DNA of 64,000 nucleotides. Source: Ochrobactrum quorumnocens. GTDB lineage: Bacteria; Pseudomonadota; Alphaproteobacteria; Rhizobiales; Rhizobiaceae. How positions within the stretch are numbered: position 1 is the first letter of the stretch; every line of letters begins with the position of its first letter. Below, one piece after another: positions 31,251-39,594 of the stretch. The stretch is from positions 806,001 to 870,000 of the forward strand of contig NZ_CP022604.1 of NCBI RefSeq assembly GCF_002278035.1, read 5' to 3'. A program made the translations under genes and the position numbers. The notes under the pieces are model-generated. The model was not told the origin of the DNA. It was given only the letters and a program-made list of their open reading frames with translations, and did no database searches.

Positions 31251-32081
31251 ATGACAATAAATAAAGCCGCAGGTGATGGCATGGGTTTCACGCTGGCACC
31301 TGCGGCTTTAGCAGACGGATACAGACTGGAGTTTTTTCCAGTCGTTGGTTCTACCAATGCAGAGGCGCTGGAGCGGGCGAATGCCGGCGATGCAGGACGC
31401 CTCTGGTTCGTTTCTCCCAAGCAGGAGAGCGGACGCGGCCGACGCGGCCGTACATGGACTGCTCCTGAAGGCAATCTTGCAGCAACATTGCTTCTGGTTG
31501 ATCGTTTTGATCCCAAGATTGCCGCCACTTTAGGTTTCGTGGCTGGTTTGGCTTTGGCCGATGCTGTCGATGCGGTTCTGCCATCGACTGTTGCGGCCCG
31601 CGTGAACGTTGCGCTTAAATGGCCGAACGACGTTCTCGTTGACGGTGCAAAACTGTCCGGTATTCTCCTGGAATCGACGTTGCTTGCCGAAGGCCTGTTT
31701 GGTCTTGCTGTGGGTATGGGCACGAATGTCGTGGCCGCTCCGGATGGCTTGCCTTACGCTGCGACGTCCATCAACGGATTGGGCGGTAACGCCGATGCTA
31801 CTATCTTGTTTTTGGCGTTGTCTGATGCATGGTGCCATTATTATAGCATTTGGGATGATGGCCGTGGCCTCAACACGATCCGTGAGCTGTGGCTCAAGCG
31901 GGCACACGGACTTGGTCAGCCTGTTGTGATGCAATTGAATGGTCGCATTGTCGAAGGCGTTTTTGAAACTATCGATTCGGATTGCCGGCTTGTCATTCGC
32001 GAGGATGACGGTACACGTGTTCCGGTGACAGCTGGGGACGTTTATTTTGGAACAGCGGCCTCTGTTAAACCCGTTTCCTGA
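31251..32081 (+). CDS. birA: Biotin--[acetyl-CoA-carboxylase] ligase
   Basis: The 276-residue enzyme joins biotin to carrier proteins such as AccB via biotinyl-AMP. The catalytic region has STNAEALERA, SGRGRRGRTW (biotinyl-AMP loop), KWPNDVLVDGAKLSGILLE and a C-terminal SH3-like domain. There is no N-terminal helix-turn-helix, so it is a monofunctional (group I) ligase and not a repressor. It starts 2 nt after nuoN and is likely cotranscribed with the complex I genes, an arrangement I recall from other rhizobia. Confidence 0.93.
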   Translation: MTINKAAGDGMGFTLAPAALADGYRLEFFPVVGSTNAEALERANAGDAGRLWFVSPKQESGRGRRGRTWTAPEGNLAATLLLVDRFDPKIAATLGFVAGLALADAVDAVLPSTVAARVNVALKWPNDVLVDGAKLSGILLESTLLAEGLFGLAVGMGTNVVAAPDGLPYAATSINGLGGNADATILFLALSDAWCHYYSIWDDGRGLNTIRELWLKRAHGLGQPVVMQLNGRIVEGVFETIDSDCRLVIREDDGTRVPVTAGDVYFGTAASVKPVS

Positions 32082-32163
32082 GTGAATATTGTGCACAATT
32101 GATCGCTGTGCGCGTTGTTCCGGGTTTGCAAACTATCGGCAGCCGGTTCAACTGGGTCATAAT

Positions 32164-32333
32164 TAGGGCGTGTCGTTGAATGATGGGAACAGGTTTTCCC
32201 ATGATGACAGGCGAAAGAACGAAAACTTACGGCGCATAGCTCAAAAGGTGTTAGACACTTTTGCTAAAGGTTATGCGTTAAATCAAAAAGTTAGAGCGTA
32301 AAGCTGAATCAACTCGGCAAGTCGTCGCTCTAA
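32164..32333. repeat. REP-like palindromic remnants upstream of rnj
   Basis: The 278-bp gap between birA and rnj holds degenerate palindromes: GGGAACAGGTTTTCCC, CAAAAGGTGTTAGACACTTTTG, and TTAGAGCG with a matching CGCTCTAA at the right end. They resemble the dispersed type C repeats but are diverged. The rnj ribosome binding site is AGGGAGG at 32349-32355. Confidence 0.45.
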
Positions 32334-32359
32334 ACCATGAGTTAGAACAGGGAGGCATT

Positions 32360-34036
32360 ATGCCCCGCTCACCATCGACCCAATTTGTCTTCCTGCCCCT
32401 TGGCGGTGTCGGCGAAATCGGCATGAACCTGGCTATGTATGGCTTAGGTCCAGAAGACAATCGTGAATGGATCGTGGTCGACATGGGCGTAAGCTTTGCC
32501 GGTCCAGAACATCCTGGCGCGGATCTGATCCTGCCGGATATTCGCTTCCTTGAAGCCGAGAAGAACAATCTGCGCGGCATCATCATTACGCATGCGCATG
32601 AAGACCATTACGGCGCGCTGCTCGATCTTTGGCCACGCTTGAAAGCGCCGGTCTACGCGACACCATTCACGGCAGGCTTGCTTGAAGCAAAACGTCAGTC
32701 TGAATTTGGTGCACCGGAAATCCCGGTCACGATCTTCAAGGCTGGCGAAACTTTCGAAGTCGGTCCATTCAAGCTCGAAGCAATTGCCGTTACGCACTCG
32801 ATCCCTGAACCCGTTTCGCTAGCTATTACCACGCCACTTGGCACGGTTGTTCACACGGGCGACTGGAAGATGGACCCCGATCCTTCGATGGGGCCGCTCA
32901 TTGATGAAGCACGGTTTCGTGCGCTTGGAGATCAGGGTGTTCTGGCACTCATCTGCGATTCCACCAATGCGATGCGCGAAGGTGAATCTCCTTCCGAGCG
33001 TCAAGTCGGCGATAGCCTGCGTGAGCTGATCGAAAATGCACGCGGTCGCGTGGCTGTTACAACCTTCTCGTCTAATGTCGGTCGTATCCGCTCTATTACG
33101 GAAGCAGCACGCGATGCTGGGCGTCAGGTGTTGGTGGTCGGTCGTTCGATGAAGCGCACGATCGCTGTGGCAACCGAGCTTGGCTATATGGAAGGCCTGC
33201 CGGAGTTCCTCAGTGAAGACGATTACGGCTATATTCCGCGTGAAAATGTCGTTGTTATTCTGACGGGTAGTCAGGGCGAGCCACGCGCAGCGCTTGCAAA
33301 ACTTGCTCGCGATGAAATGCGCAGCATCGCTTTGTCGGCGGGTGATACAGTGATTTTCTCATCGCGGCCTATTCCCGGTAATGAGAAGGCTATTCTGGAT
33401 ATCAAGAACAAGCTCATCGATCAGGGTATCAAGCTAATCAGCGATGATGATGCGCTCGTGCATGTTTCCGGCCACCCGCGTCGTAATGAACTCAAGCGCA
33501 TGTATTCTTGGGTGCGTCCGAAAATTCTTGTTCCGGTACACGGAGAGGCAGCACATCTGGTTGCCCAAGGGTCGCTTGGTGCAATGGAAGGCATCGAAGA
33601 AATTGCTCAGGTTCGTGACGGCGATATGCTGCGTCTTGCACCCGGCAGAGCCGAAATCATCGATGAAGCACCGGTTGGCCGCATCTACAAGGACGGCAAG
33701 CTGATCGGTGACGAAGACGAGATAGGCATGGTAGAGCGTCGTAAGCTCGCTTTTGTCGGTCATGTCGCTGTTTCAGTACTGCTCGATCGTGATTTCAAGA
33801 TTATGGATGAACCCGATCTCGTGGCTTTCGGATTGCCGGAAGAAGACGGGCAGGGCGATCTGATGGAAGACATTCTGCTCGATGCGGCAATCGAGGCCAT
33901 CGACAGCATTCCACGCGCGCGTCGTAAAGATCTCGAAGTGGTTCGTGAATCGGTCCGCCGAGCTGTTCGCTCTGCGACAAATGAGGCATGGGGCAAAAAG
34001 CCGGTAGTGACGGTGTTTATCAACCGGATAAAGTAG
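32360..34036 (+). CDS. rnj: Ribonuclease J
   Basis: The 558-residue metallo-beta-lactamase/beta-CASP nuclease has both 5'-exonuclease and endonuclease capability in its family and acts in RNA turnover and rRNA maturation. The zinc motif HAHEDHYGA has H78, H80, D82 and H83. Other visible blocks are HTGDWKMDPDP, CDSTNAMREGESPSE and VHVSGHPRRNELKRM (beta-CASP). It is cytoplasmic. It is followed by mce after 25 nt on the same strand. Confidence 0.95.
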   Translation: MPRSPSTQFVFLPLGGVGEIGMNLAMYGLGPEDNREWIVVDMGVSFAGPEHPGADLILPDIRFLEAEKNNLRGIIITHAHEDHYGALLDLWPRLKAPVYATPFTAGLLEAKRQSEFGAPEIPVTIFKAGETFEVGPFKLEAIAVTHSIPEPVSLAITTPLGTVVHTGDWKMDPDPSMGPLIDEARFRALGDQGVLALICDSTNAMREGESPSERQVGDSLRELIENARGRVAVTTFSSNVGRIRSITEAARDAGRQVLVVGRSMKRTIAVATELGYMEGLPEFLSEDDYGYIPRENVVVILTGSQGEPRAALAKLARDEMRSIALSAGDTVIFSSRPIPGNEKAILDIKNKLIDQGIKLISDDDALVHVSGHPRRNELKRMYSWVRPKILVPVHGEAAHLVAQGSLGAMEGIEEIAQVRDGDMLRLAPGRAEIIDEAPVGRIYKDGKLIGDEDEIGMVERRKLAFVGHVAVSVLLDRDFKIMDEPDLVAFGLPEEDGQGDLMEDILLDAAIEAIDSIPRARRKDLEVVRESVRRAVRSATNEAWGKKPVVTVFINRIK

Positions 34037-34061
34037 CTCTGTTTTCGGGAGGAGGACACTG

Positions 34062-34466
34062 ATGCTTGAACGCCTGAACCATGTCGCAATCGCGGTGCCA
34101 GATATAAAGGCTGCTTCCGCGCTTTACAGCAGCCAATTGGGCGCGAAAGTAACAGCGCCACAAGCCTTGCCTGAACATGGTGTTACGGTGGTCTTCATCG
34201 ATGTTGGCAATACCAAGATCGAATTGCTTGAGCCATTGGGTGAGGGATCACCCATTGCCTCCTTCCTCGAAAAGAATCCATCTGGCGGCATGCATCACCT
34301 TTGCTATGAGGTCGCCGATATTATTGCTGCCCGCGATCGTCTCAAGACCGAAGGCGCGCGCATTCTCGGTGATGGTGAGCCAAAGATCGGCGCACACGGC
34401 AAACCCGTTCTGTTTTTGCATCCCAAGGACTTCAATGGGACACTGATCGAACTGGAGGAGGTATAA
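34062..34466 (+). CDS. mce: Methylmalonyl-CoA epimerase
   Basis: The 134-residue VOC-fold (glyoxalase-like) enzyme interconverts (R)- and (S)-methylmalonyl-CoA in propionyl-CoA catabolism. Metal ligands fit H7 in LNHVAIAVPD, a histidine in GGMHHLCYEV, and E131 in GTLIELEEV. The length is normal for the family. It lies 2 nt before the DUF1467 gene, an arrangement common in rhizobia. Confidence 0.94.
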   Translation: MLERLNHVAIAVPDIKAASALYSSQLGAKVTAPQALPEHGVTVVFIDVGNTKIELLEPLGEGSPIASFLEKNPSGGMHHLCYEVADIIAARDRLKTEGARILGDGEPKIGAHGKPVLFLHPKDFNGTLIELEEV

Positions 34467-34468
34467 TA

Positions 34469-34738
34469 ATGTCCTGGGTTTCAGGCATCGCGATTTATTT
34501 TGTCATCTGGTGGACGACGCTGTTTGCGCTTTTGCCTGTCGGCTTGCGGACGCAAGCAGAAGAAAACGATGTGACACTGGGTACGGTTGCAAGCGCTCCT
34601 GCCAAGCCGCGCATCGGGCTTGCATTTCTGCGAACAACCTTGGTGGCTACGGCTATCTTCTGCCTTTACTATTACATGACGCAGATCAAAGGTTTCGGCC
34701 TTGACGATATCCCGCACTTCTTCCCTGATCTGAAGTAA
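34469..34738 (+). CDS. DUF1467 family small membrane protein
   Basis: The 89-residue protein has two transmembrane helices (IAIYFVIWWTTLFALLPVGL at the N-terminus and TTLVATAIFCLYYYMTQIKG near the C-terminus) and the R-T-Q-A-E-E-N loop after the first helix, which identifies DUF1467. The function is unknown. It starts 2 nt after mce and probably shares its mRNA. Confidence 0.92.
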   Translation: MSWVSGIAIYFVIWWTTLFALLPVGLRTQAEENDVTLGTVASAPAKPRIGLAFLRTTLVATAIFCLYYYMTQIKGFGLDDIPHFFPDLK

Positions 34739-34781
34739 AAGCGGTCGTTCTATAGTGCTTATTTTTCTGATTTGACGGAGC

Positions 34782-34806
34782 GGCGCCTAAAATTTAGGCG
34801 TCGTTT
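34782..34806 (+). terminator. Probable terminator after the rnj-mce-DUF1467 genes
   Basis: A palindrome CGCCTAAA/TTTAGGCG is followed by TCGTTTT, 44 nt after the DUF1467 stop. The loop is very short and the T-run modest, so termination may be partial. Confidence 0.5.
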
Positions 34807-34956
34807 TGCGTTGGGCAGTGGGCGCATTTTATTGAGAATATGCCTTGAATCTAAAAATTATTGTTTCTGCATAACTGTTTGAATAGATAGACAATTAGCG
34901 AAGCGACATGCTTTATTTTAATGAAGTTTTTCGAGATGGATGCGCACCGAAACTAA

Positions 34957-35065
34957 GCTTACGGCGGCTCCAGTTGATGTTTAATCGTTGGAACCGCTGT
35001 AACTATTTCTTTTTACGCATTTCCGAACGCAAAACTGGTTTCCACTTTTGCTGGAAATGCTTTAA
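34957..35065. repeat. Type C dispersed repeat, reverse orientation
   Basis: The sequence GCTTACGGCGGCTCC through CTGGAAATGCTTTAA is the reverse complement of the family seen at 38973-39079, sharing the CGGCTCCAGTTGA and ACTTTTGCTGGAAATGC-type ends. Confidence 0.75.
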
Positions 35066-35644
35066 CGCCAGCCGTTCAGCATGATGAAAATAAGAAAAGT
35101 AAAAAGAATATCAAAGGCTTGTGCTGAGCGTTGCGGTTTCGCAGATTGCAGTCGCGATAAAGCCAAAAAAAAAGCAAGGCTCACGCCTTGCTAGTCGAAT
35201 ACGCGTTCGACCCGTTTCCATTTTACTGGCGGCGGCGGAATTTCGCGCCTGGATCCATCCTCCCAAGACTTTGACCGCGTGATACAACGGTTCTATTCCG
35301 TTGTTAGGCTTGTTGATGAAAAAAATAGCGGACTGCACACCTTTTGTCACCAAAAATCTTTCGAGTCGTCATATTTCCTTCGTATTTTTTTCTGTTTTAA
35401 TATCTCAGATACATAATACATTGAAAATTAAAGTGAATCCTTCAGCAGTCTTTCCTTATCTGTATTTAACAAGTCGCCGATGATGGTTGTGGACGGCAAA
35501 AAGGCTCCTCAGTAAAGCGCGGAGAGGCGGGTTTTCAACAGCGGCATAACCCGATATGAAACCGCCAAGTTTGCTTAATTTTTGCCTGATTCTACACACA
35601 CTCAGTTGATACTCAGGCAATCTCTCTCTTGATCGGTGGTCACG
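35066..35644. other. Intergenic stretch upstream of proS
   Basis: Apart from the minus-strand terminator, this gap holds an inverted repeat CAACGG/CCGTTG at 35285-35303 and a GC-rich core (35215-35280) conserved-looking in composition, with a CCTCCC motif on the plus strand. Together they may mark a small non-coding RNA. The proS promoter must lie in 35400-35640; no clear boxes were found. Confidence 0.4.
35174..35191 (-). terminator. Strong terminator on the minus strand without a known gene
   Basis: A perfect 7-bp stem (GCAAGGC/GCCTTGC, loop of 4) is followed on the minus strand by a long T-run (complement of the A-run at 35164-35173). This is a textbook intrinsic terminator for a transcript running right to left from about 35.3-35.4 kb. 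No recognised gene lies upstream of it on that strand. Confidence 0.75.
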
Positions 35645-36967
35645 ATGCGTCTGTCGCAGTATTTTTTGCCCATTCTGAAAGAAAACCCAAAGGAGGCAGA
35701 AATTGTCTCTCACAGGTTGATGCTGCGCGCCGGTATGATCCGGCAGCAGTCGGCAGGCATCTATTCATGGCTCCCGCTTGGTCTTAAGGTCCTCAACAAG
35801 GTCTGCAACATCATTCGTGAAGAGCAGAACCGTGCAGGGGCCAACGAAATTCTCATGCCGACGATCCAATCCGCCGATCTTTGGCGCGAAAGTGGTCGCT
35901 ACGATGCATACGGCAAGGAAATGCTGCGCATTCAGGACCGTCAGGAGCGCGATATGCTCTTCGGTCCGACCAATGAGGAGATGGTCACGGATATTTTCCG
36001 TTCCTATGTGCGCTCCTATAAGGATCTACCGCTCAACCTCTATCATATTCAGTGGAAGTTCCGCGATGAAGTACGTCCACGTTTCGGCGTAATGCGCTCG
36101 CGCGAATTCCTGATGAAAGACGCCTATTCGTTCGACCTCGATTATGAGGGCGCGAAAATGGCTTATTATCGCATGTTCGTTTCCTATCTGCGCACTTTCG
36201 CCCGCGTAGGCCTGCAGGCGATCCCGATGCGTGCCGATACCGGCCCGATCGGTGGCGATCTTTCTCATGAGTTTATCATTCTCGCGGAAACAGGCGAAAG
36301 CCAGGTTTATTGCGACAAGGCTTATCTCGATCTGGCGGTTCCAGGTGCTGATACGGATTTCCGTAATGATGCGCAGCTAACGGATATCGTTACACGCTGG
36401 ACAACGCCTTATGCGGCAACTGATGAAATGCACGACGAAGCAGAATGGTCTGCGGTGAAAGCCGACGATCAGGTTTCGGCTCGGGGTATCGAAGTTGGTC
36501 ATATCTTCCATTTCGGCACCAAGTATTCCGAACCAATGGGTGCGAAAGTGCAGGGGCCTGATGGCAAGGACCACCTTGTATCAATGGGTTCTTATGGTAT
36601 TGGCCCATCGCGTCTGGTTGCTGCCGCGATTGAAGCTTCGCATGATGAAGCAGGCATCATCTGGCCAAAGGCAATCGCACCGTTCGGCGTTGGCATTGTC
36701 AATATGAAGCCAGGTGACGAAGGTTGTGATGGCGTGAGCGAAAAGCTCTACGAAGCCTTCACTAATGCTGGCCTCGATCCGCTGCTGGACGACACGGACA
36801 ACCGTCCGGGCTCCAAATTCGCAACTCTTGATCTGATTGGTCTGCCTTATCAGGTGATCGTCGGTCCACGCAGCGTTGCCGCGGGTGAAGTCGAAGTTAA
36901 GGATCGCAAGACGGGTGAGCGTCAGAACCTCACTGTTGAAGCGGCAATCAACCTGTTGACGGCTTAA
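35645..36967 (+). CDS. proS: Prolyl-tRNA synthetase (short, mitochondrial-like type)
   Basis: The 440-residue class II synthetase attaches proline to tRNA-Pro in the cytoplasm. Motif 2 reads [20 protein letters not shown], motif 3 is [12 protein letters not shown], and an anticodon-binding domain occupies the C-terminus. It lacks the editing insertion of the long bacterial ProS, as usual in alphaproteobacteria. ATG 35645 is chosen; GTG 35636 would add three residues. It is followed by lolC after 2 nt. Confidence 0.95.
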   Translation: MRLSQYFLPILKENPKEAEIVSHRLMLRAGMIRQQSAGIYSWLPLGLKVLNKVCNIIREEQNRAGANEILMPTIQSADLWRESGRYDAYGKEMLRIQDRQERDMLFGPTNEEMVTDIFRSYVRSYKDLPLNLYHIQWKFRDEVRPRFGVMRSREFLMKDAYSFDLDYEGAKMAYYRMFVSYLRTFARVGLQAIPMRADTGPIGGDLSHEFIILAETGESQVYCDKAYLDLAVPGADTDFRNDAQLTDIVTRWTTPYAATDEMHDEAEWSAVKADDQVSARGIEVGHIFHFGTKYSEPMGAKVQGPDGKDHLVSMGSYGIGPSRLVAAAIEASHDEAGIIWPKAIAPFGVGIVNMKPGDEGCDGVSEKLYEAFTNAGLDPLLDDTDNRPGSKFATLDLIGLPYQVIVGPRSVAAGEVEVKDRKTGERQNLTVEAAINLLTA

Positions 36968-36969
36968 AT

Positions 36970-38286
36970 ATGAGCAATGCGGCGGCAGCAAAATCTGATG
37001 GCAAGCAGAAGGCATCGAGCAAGGCGCCTTCTTCCGGTCCGTTCTCAGCCTTTGAGCGGATGATCGCATGGCGCTATTTGCGAGCGCGCCGCCGCGAGAC
37101 GTTTATTTCGGTCATTGCCGGTTTTTCTTTCACCGGCATCATGCTTGGTGTTGCCACACTCATCATCGTTATGGCGGTGATGAACGGGTTTCGTGCCGAG
37201 CTTTTGACCCGCATTCTGGGTATCAATGGCCACCTCATCATGCAGCCGATGGATCGGCCGCTTGATGATTATGCGAGCCTCATCCAGCGCATAGATGGTA
37301 TCAAGGGCGTCCAGTTCGCCATTCCTGTGGTCGAGGGGCAGGCTCTCGTTCAGGGCAACATCGGAGCTGGCACCGGTGCATTGGTGCGCGGACTTCGGGA
37401 AGAGGATCTGGACAAGCTCAAGCTGGTTTCCACGAACGTAAAACAGGGCACCTTGAAGGGCTTCGATCAGAGCGGCGGCGTGGCAATCGGTACCCGTATG
37501 GCTGAAAATCTGGGCCTTTCTATTGGCGATTCATTGCGCGTTATCTCGCCCGATGGTGACGTCACGCCTTTTGGTGTCAATCCACGCGTGAAGGCTTATC
37601 CGATTGCCGCAATCTTTGAGATCGGCATGTCGGAATATGATGCGTCAATTGTGATGATGCCGCTTTCAGAGGCGCAGCTTTTCTTCAATCAGGAAGGCAA
37701 GGTGCAATCACTAGAGATATTTGTCGACAATCCTGACAAGGTTGATGCGATGCGCGCGCCTGTCGAGGAGGTGGCGGCAAGGCAGATTTCTCTGGTCGAT
37801 TGGCGTCAGCGCAACCAGACTTTCTTCTCGGCACTACAGGTCGAACGCAATGTTATGTTCATGATCCTGACCTTGATCGTGCTTGTTGCTGCGCTCAATA
37901 TTATCTCCGGCCTTATCATGCTGGTGAAGGACAAGGGGCGGGATATTGCGATCCTCAGAACCATGGGAGCAACGCGTGGCGCGGTCATGCGTATATTCCT
38001 GATGACTGGTGCGGCGATTGGTGTGACCGGTACTCTTGCCGGTGTGGTTTTAGGTGTCGTGGTATGCCTTAATGTCGAGAGGATTCGACAGTTCTTCTCA
38101 TGGCTTTCAGGCACGACATTGTTCAATCCGGAACTGTATTTCTTGAGTACGCTTCCAGCAAAGATGGACGTCGGTGAAACAGTTTCCGTCATTGCGATGG
38201 CCTTGATCCTTTCCTTTATTGCCACCATTTTTCCGGCCTGGCGCGCTGCCAAACTCGATCCGGTCGAAGCACTGAGGTATGAATAA
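36970..38286 (+). CDS. lolC: Lipoprotein-releasing ABC transporter permease LolC/LolE
   Basis: The 438-residue inner-membrane protein of the FtsX/MacB type has a helix near residue 45, a large periplasmic domain, and three C-terminal helices. The N-terminal [21 protein letters not shown] matches the LolC/E family. With LolD it extracts lipoproteins from the inner membrane for delivery to LolA. A single permease gene implies a homodimer (LolF-like) or that a partner lies elsewhere. It overlaps lolD by one base. Confidence 0.92.
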   Translation: MSNAAAAKSDGKQKASSKAPSSGPFSAFERMIAWRYLRARRRETFISVIAGFSFTGIMLGVATLIIVMAVMNGFRAELLTRILGINGHLIMQPMDRPLDDYASLIQRIDGIKGVQFAIPVVEGQALVQGNIGAGTGALVRGLREEDLDKLKLVSTNVKQGTLKGFDQSGGVAIGTRMAENLGLSIGDSLRVISPDGDVTPFGVNPRVKAYPIAAIFEIGMSEYDASIVMMPLSEAQLFFNQEGKVQSLEIFVDNPDKVDAMRAPVEEVAARQISLVDWRQRNQTFFSALQVERNVMFMILTLIVLVAALNIISGLIMLVKDKGRDIAILRTMGATRGAVMRIFLMTGAAIGVTGTLAGVVLGVVVCLNVERIRQFFSWLSGTTLFNPELYFLSTLPAKMDVGETVSVIAMALILSFIATIFPAWRAAKLDPVEALRYE

Positions 38287-38969
38287 TGGCGGCTGAAGTC
38301 ATTCTGCGCCTGGAAAATGTGAGCCGGGCCTATAAGGAAGTCGATCGTGAACTGGTTATCCTGAAGGATGCGAGTTTCACTTTGCGTCGTGGTGAGATGG
38401 TGGCGCTCGTTGCACCATCTGGTGCGGGCAAGTCGACTTTGCTGCATACTGCGGGTCTGCTGGAGCGTCCGGACAGCGGCGACGTTATTCTGGATGGTCG
38501 CTCGTGCAGCACGCTTTCTGAAGATGAACGCACGGCTATCCGCCGAAACGATGTTGGCTTCGTGTATCAGTTCCATCATCTGTTGCCGGAATTCTCAGCA
38601 CTCGAAAACGTGATGATGCCGCAAATGATCCGTGGCTTGCCGCAGAAGGCAGCATCAGCACGGGCACAGCAGCTGCTCGACTATATGAAGATCGGCAAGC
38701 GCGCATCCCATCGTCCGTCAGAGCTTTCCGGTGGTGAGCAGCAGCGCGTCGCGATTGCGCGTGCAGTTGCCAATGCGCCTCTGGTGCTGTTGGCTGATGA
38801 GCCAACGGGCAATCTTGATCCGACGACATCGTCTTATGTCTTCGGTGCTCTGGAGGCTCTTGTGCGCCAGTCGGGGCTTGCAGCATTAATCGCGACGCAT
38901 AACCACGAACTGGCCCGCCGTATGGATCGTCGCGTGACGCTTCGCGAAGGCAAGGTCGTCGACGTCTGA
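38286..38969 (+). CDS. lolD: Lipoprotein-releasing ABC transporter ATPase LolD
   Basis: The 227-residue ABC ATPase has Walker [13 protein letters not shown], signature [14 protein letters not shown] and Walker [13 protein letters not shown]. It powers LolC in lipoprotein release at the cytoplasmic face. Its ATG overlaps the lolC stop by one base (TAATG), so the two are translationally coupled. Confidence 0.94.
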   Translation: MAAEVILRLENVSRAYKEVDRELVILKDASFTLRRGEMVALVAPSGAGKSTLLHTAGLLERPDSGDVILDGRSCSTLSEDERTAIRRNDVGFVYQFHHLLPEFSALENVMMPQMIRGLPQKAASARAQQLLDYMKIGKRASHRPSELSGGEQQRVAIARAVANAPLVLLADEPTGNLDPTTSSYVFGALEALVRQSGLAALIATHNHELARRMDRRVTLREGKVVDV

Positions 38970-38972
38970 TCA

Positions 38973-39079
38973 TAGCGTTTGAGCCAAAAGTGCGAAGCGG
39001 TTTTGCGTGAGGTAAATGCGTACAAACAAATAGTAACAGTGGTTCCAACAATTCGATCTCAACTGGAGCCGCTGTAAGC
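38973..39079. repeat. Type C dispersed repeat
   Basis: This 107-bp element begins TAGCGTTTGAGCCAAAAGTGC, contains AGCGGTTTTGCGTGAGG, and ends GGAGCCGCTGTAAGC. It starts 3 nt after the lolD stop. A reverse-oriented relative lies at 34957-35065. Confidence 0.78.
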
Positions 39080-39226
39080 ATATGGCAAGGCGGGAAGCGT
39101 GTCTGCCATGCGGTATCAAAGCAATTTCCCACATATCTCATTTGTTCAACGCCGACAGCCACGCTGCCGGCGATTGCACGTTTATTTTTCATAAACCTTA
39201 AATACACGTGGTCATTAAGGCAGGTG

Positions 39227-39250
39227 TTGACATTAGAACAAAAATGGAAC
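39227..39250 (+). promoter_or_regulatory. LexA (SOS) box overlapping a -35 element
   Basis: GAAC at 39236-39239 and GAAC at 39247-39250 are separated by exactly 7 nt (AAAAATG). On the other strand this reads GTTC-N7-GTTC, the alphaproteobacterial LexA consensus. A perfect TTGACA lies at 39227-39232, so bound LexA would cover the -35/-10 spacer. A good -10 box is not obvious. The next gene is the 28-codon peptide at 39289; dnaE follows. Confidence 0.75.
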
Positions 39251-39288
39251 AAAAACTAAACATACGTGAACAAAGAGGAGTTATTCCA

Positions 39289-39375
39289 ATGACCGATCTC
39301 GTCTACGACGTTTTGTCTTTCGTCTCCGTCAGCCTGTTCGTTGCCACTTTCGCCATCTGGGTAAGTGTAATCTGA
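39289..39375 (+). CDS. 28-residue single-helix membrane peptide, candidate SOS-induced division inhibitor (SidA-like)
   Basis: The small ORF starts with ATG 39289 and has a strong ribosome binding site AAAGAGGAG 8 nt upstream. It encodes MTDLVYDV followed by a roughly 20-residue hydrophobic helix (LSFVSVSLFVATFAIWVSVI) and stops at TGA 39373-39375. A consensus LexA box lies 38 nt upstream, so DNA-damage control is likely. In Caulobacter, SidA is a LexA-controlled 29-residue inner-membrane peptide that blocks division through FtsW/FtsN. Size, topology and regulation match, but homology at this length cannot be judged by eye. It is too short for ordinary gene callers. It lies between lolD and dnaE. 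Confidence 0.65.
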   Translation: MTDLVYDVLSFVSVSLFVATFAIWVSVI

Positions 39376-39386
39376 AAACGTGATAA

Positions 39387-39404
39387 GGGTTCTCTTGTGA
39401 ACCC
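39387..39404 (+). terminator. Hairpin after the small peptide gene
   Basis: A 6-bp stem GGGTTC/GAACCC with a 6-nt loop lies 11 nt after the peptide stop. It lacks a T-run, so it may only partly separate the peptide mRNA from dnaE. Confidence 0.4.
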
Positions 39405-39594
39405 CGTTGATTGTAACGACCGTCGCTCTGGACATCGTTGCCGTATTCCCCGAAACTGGCGTAGTGGGCGATAAGAGTCGCCCGTTACCGGGTGCAGCTC
39501 TCATTCACTGAGACGTGCTCGGTCTGCGCCGGAACATGATTTCGCTATCATGTTAGGGCGGTGCTATCAGCTCTGCATAGATCGGGGAAATAGA

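Noticed and set aside
35111..35353. 80-codon minus-strand ORF
   Set aside because: It translates straight through a strong intrinsic terminator (35174-35191 and T-run), so a full-length mRNA is unlikely.
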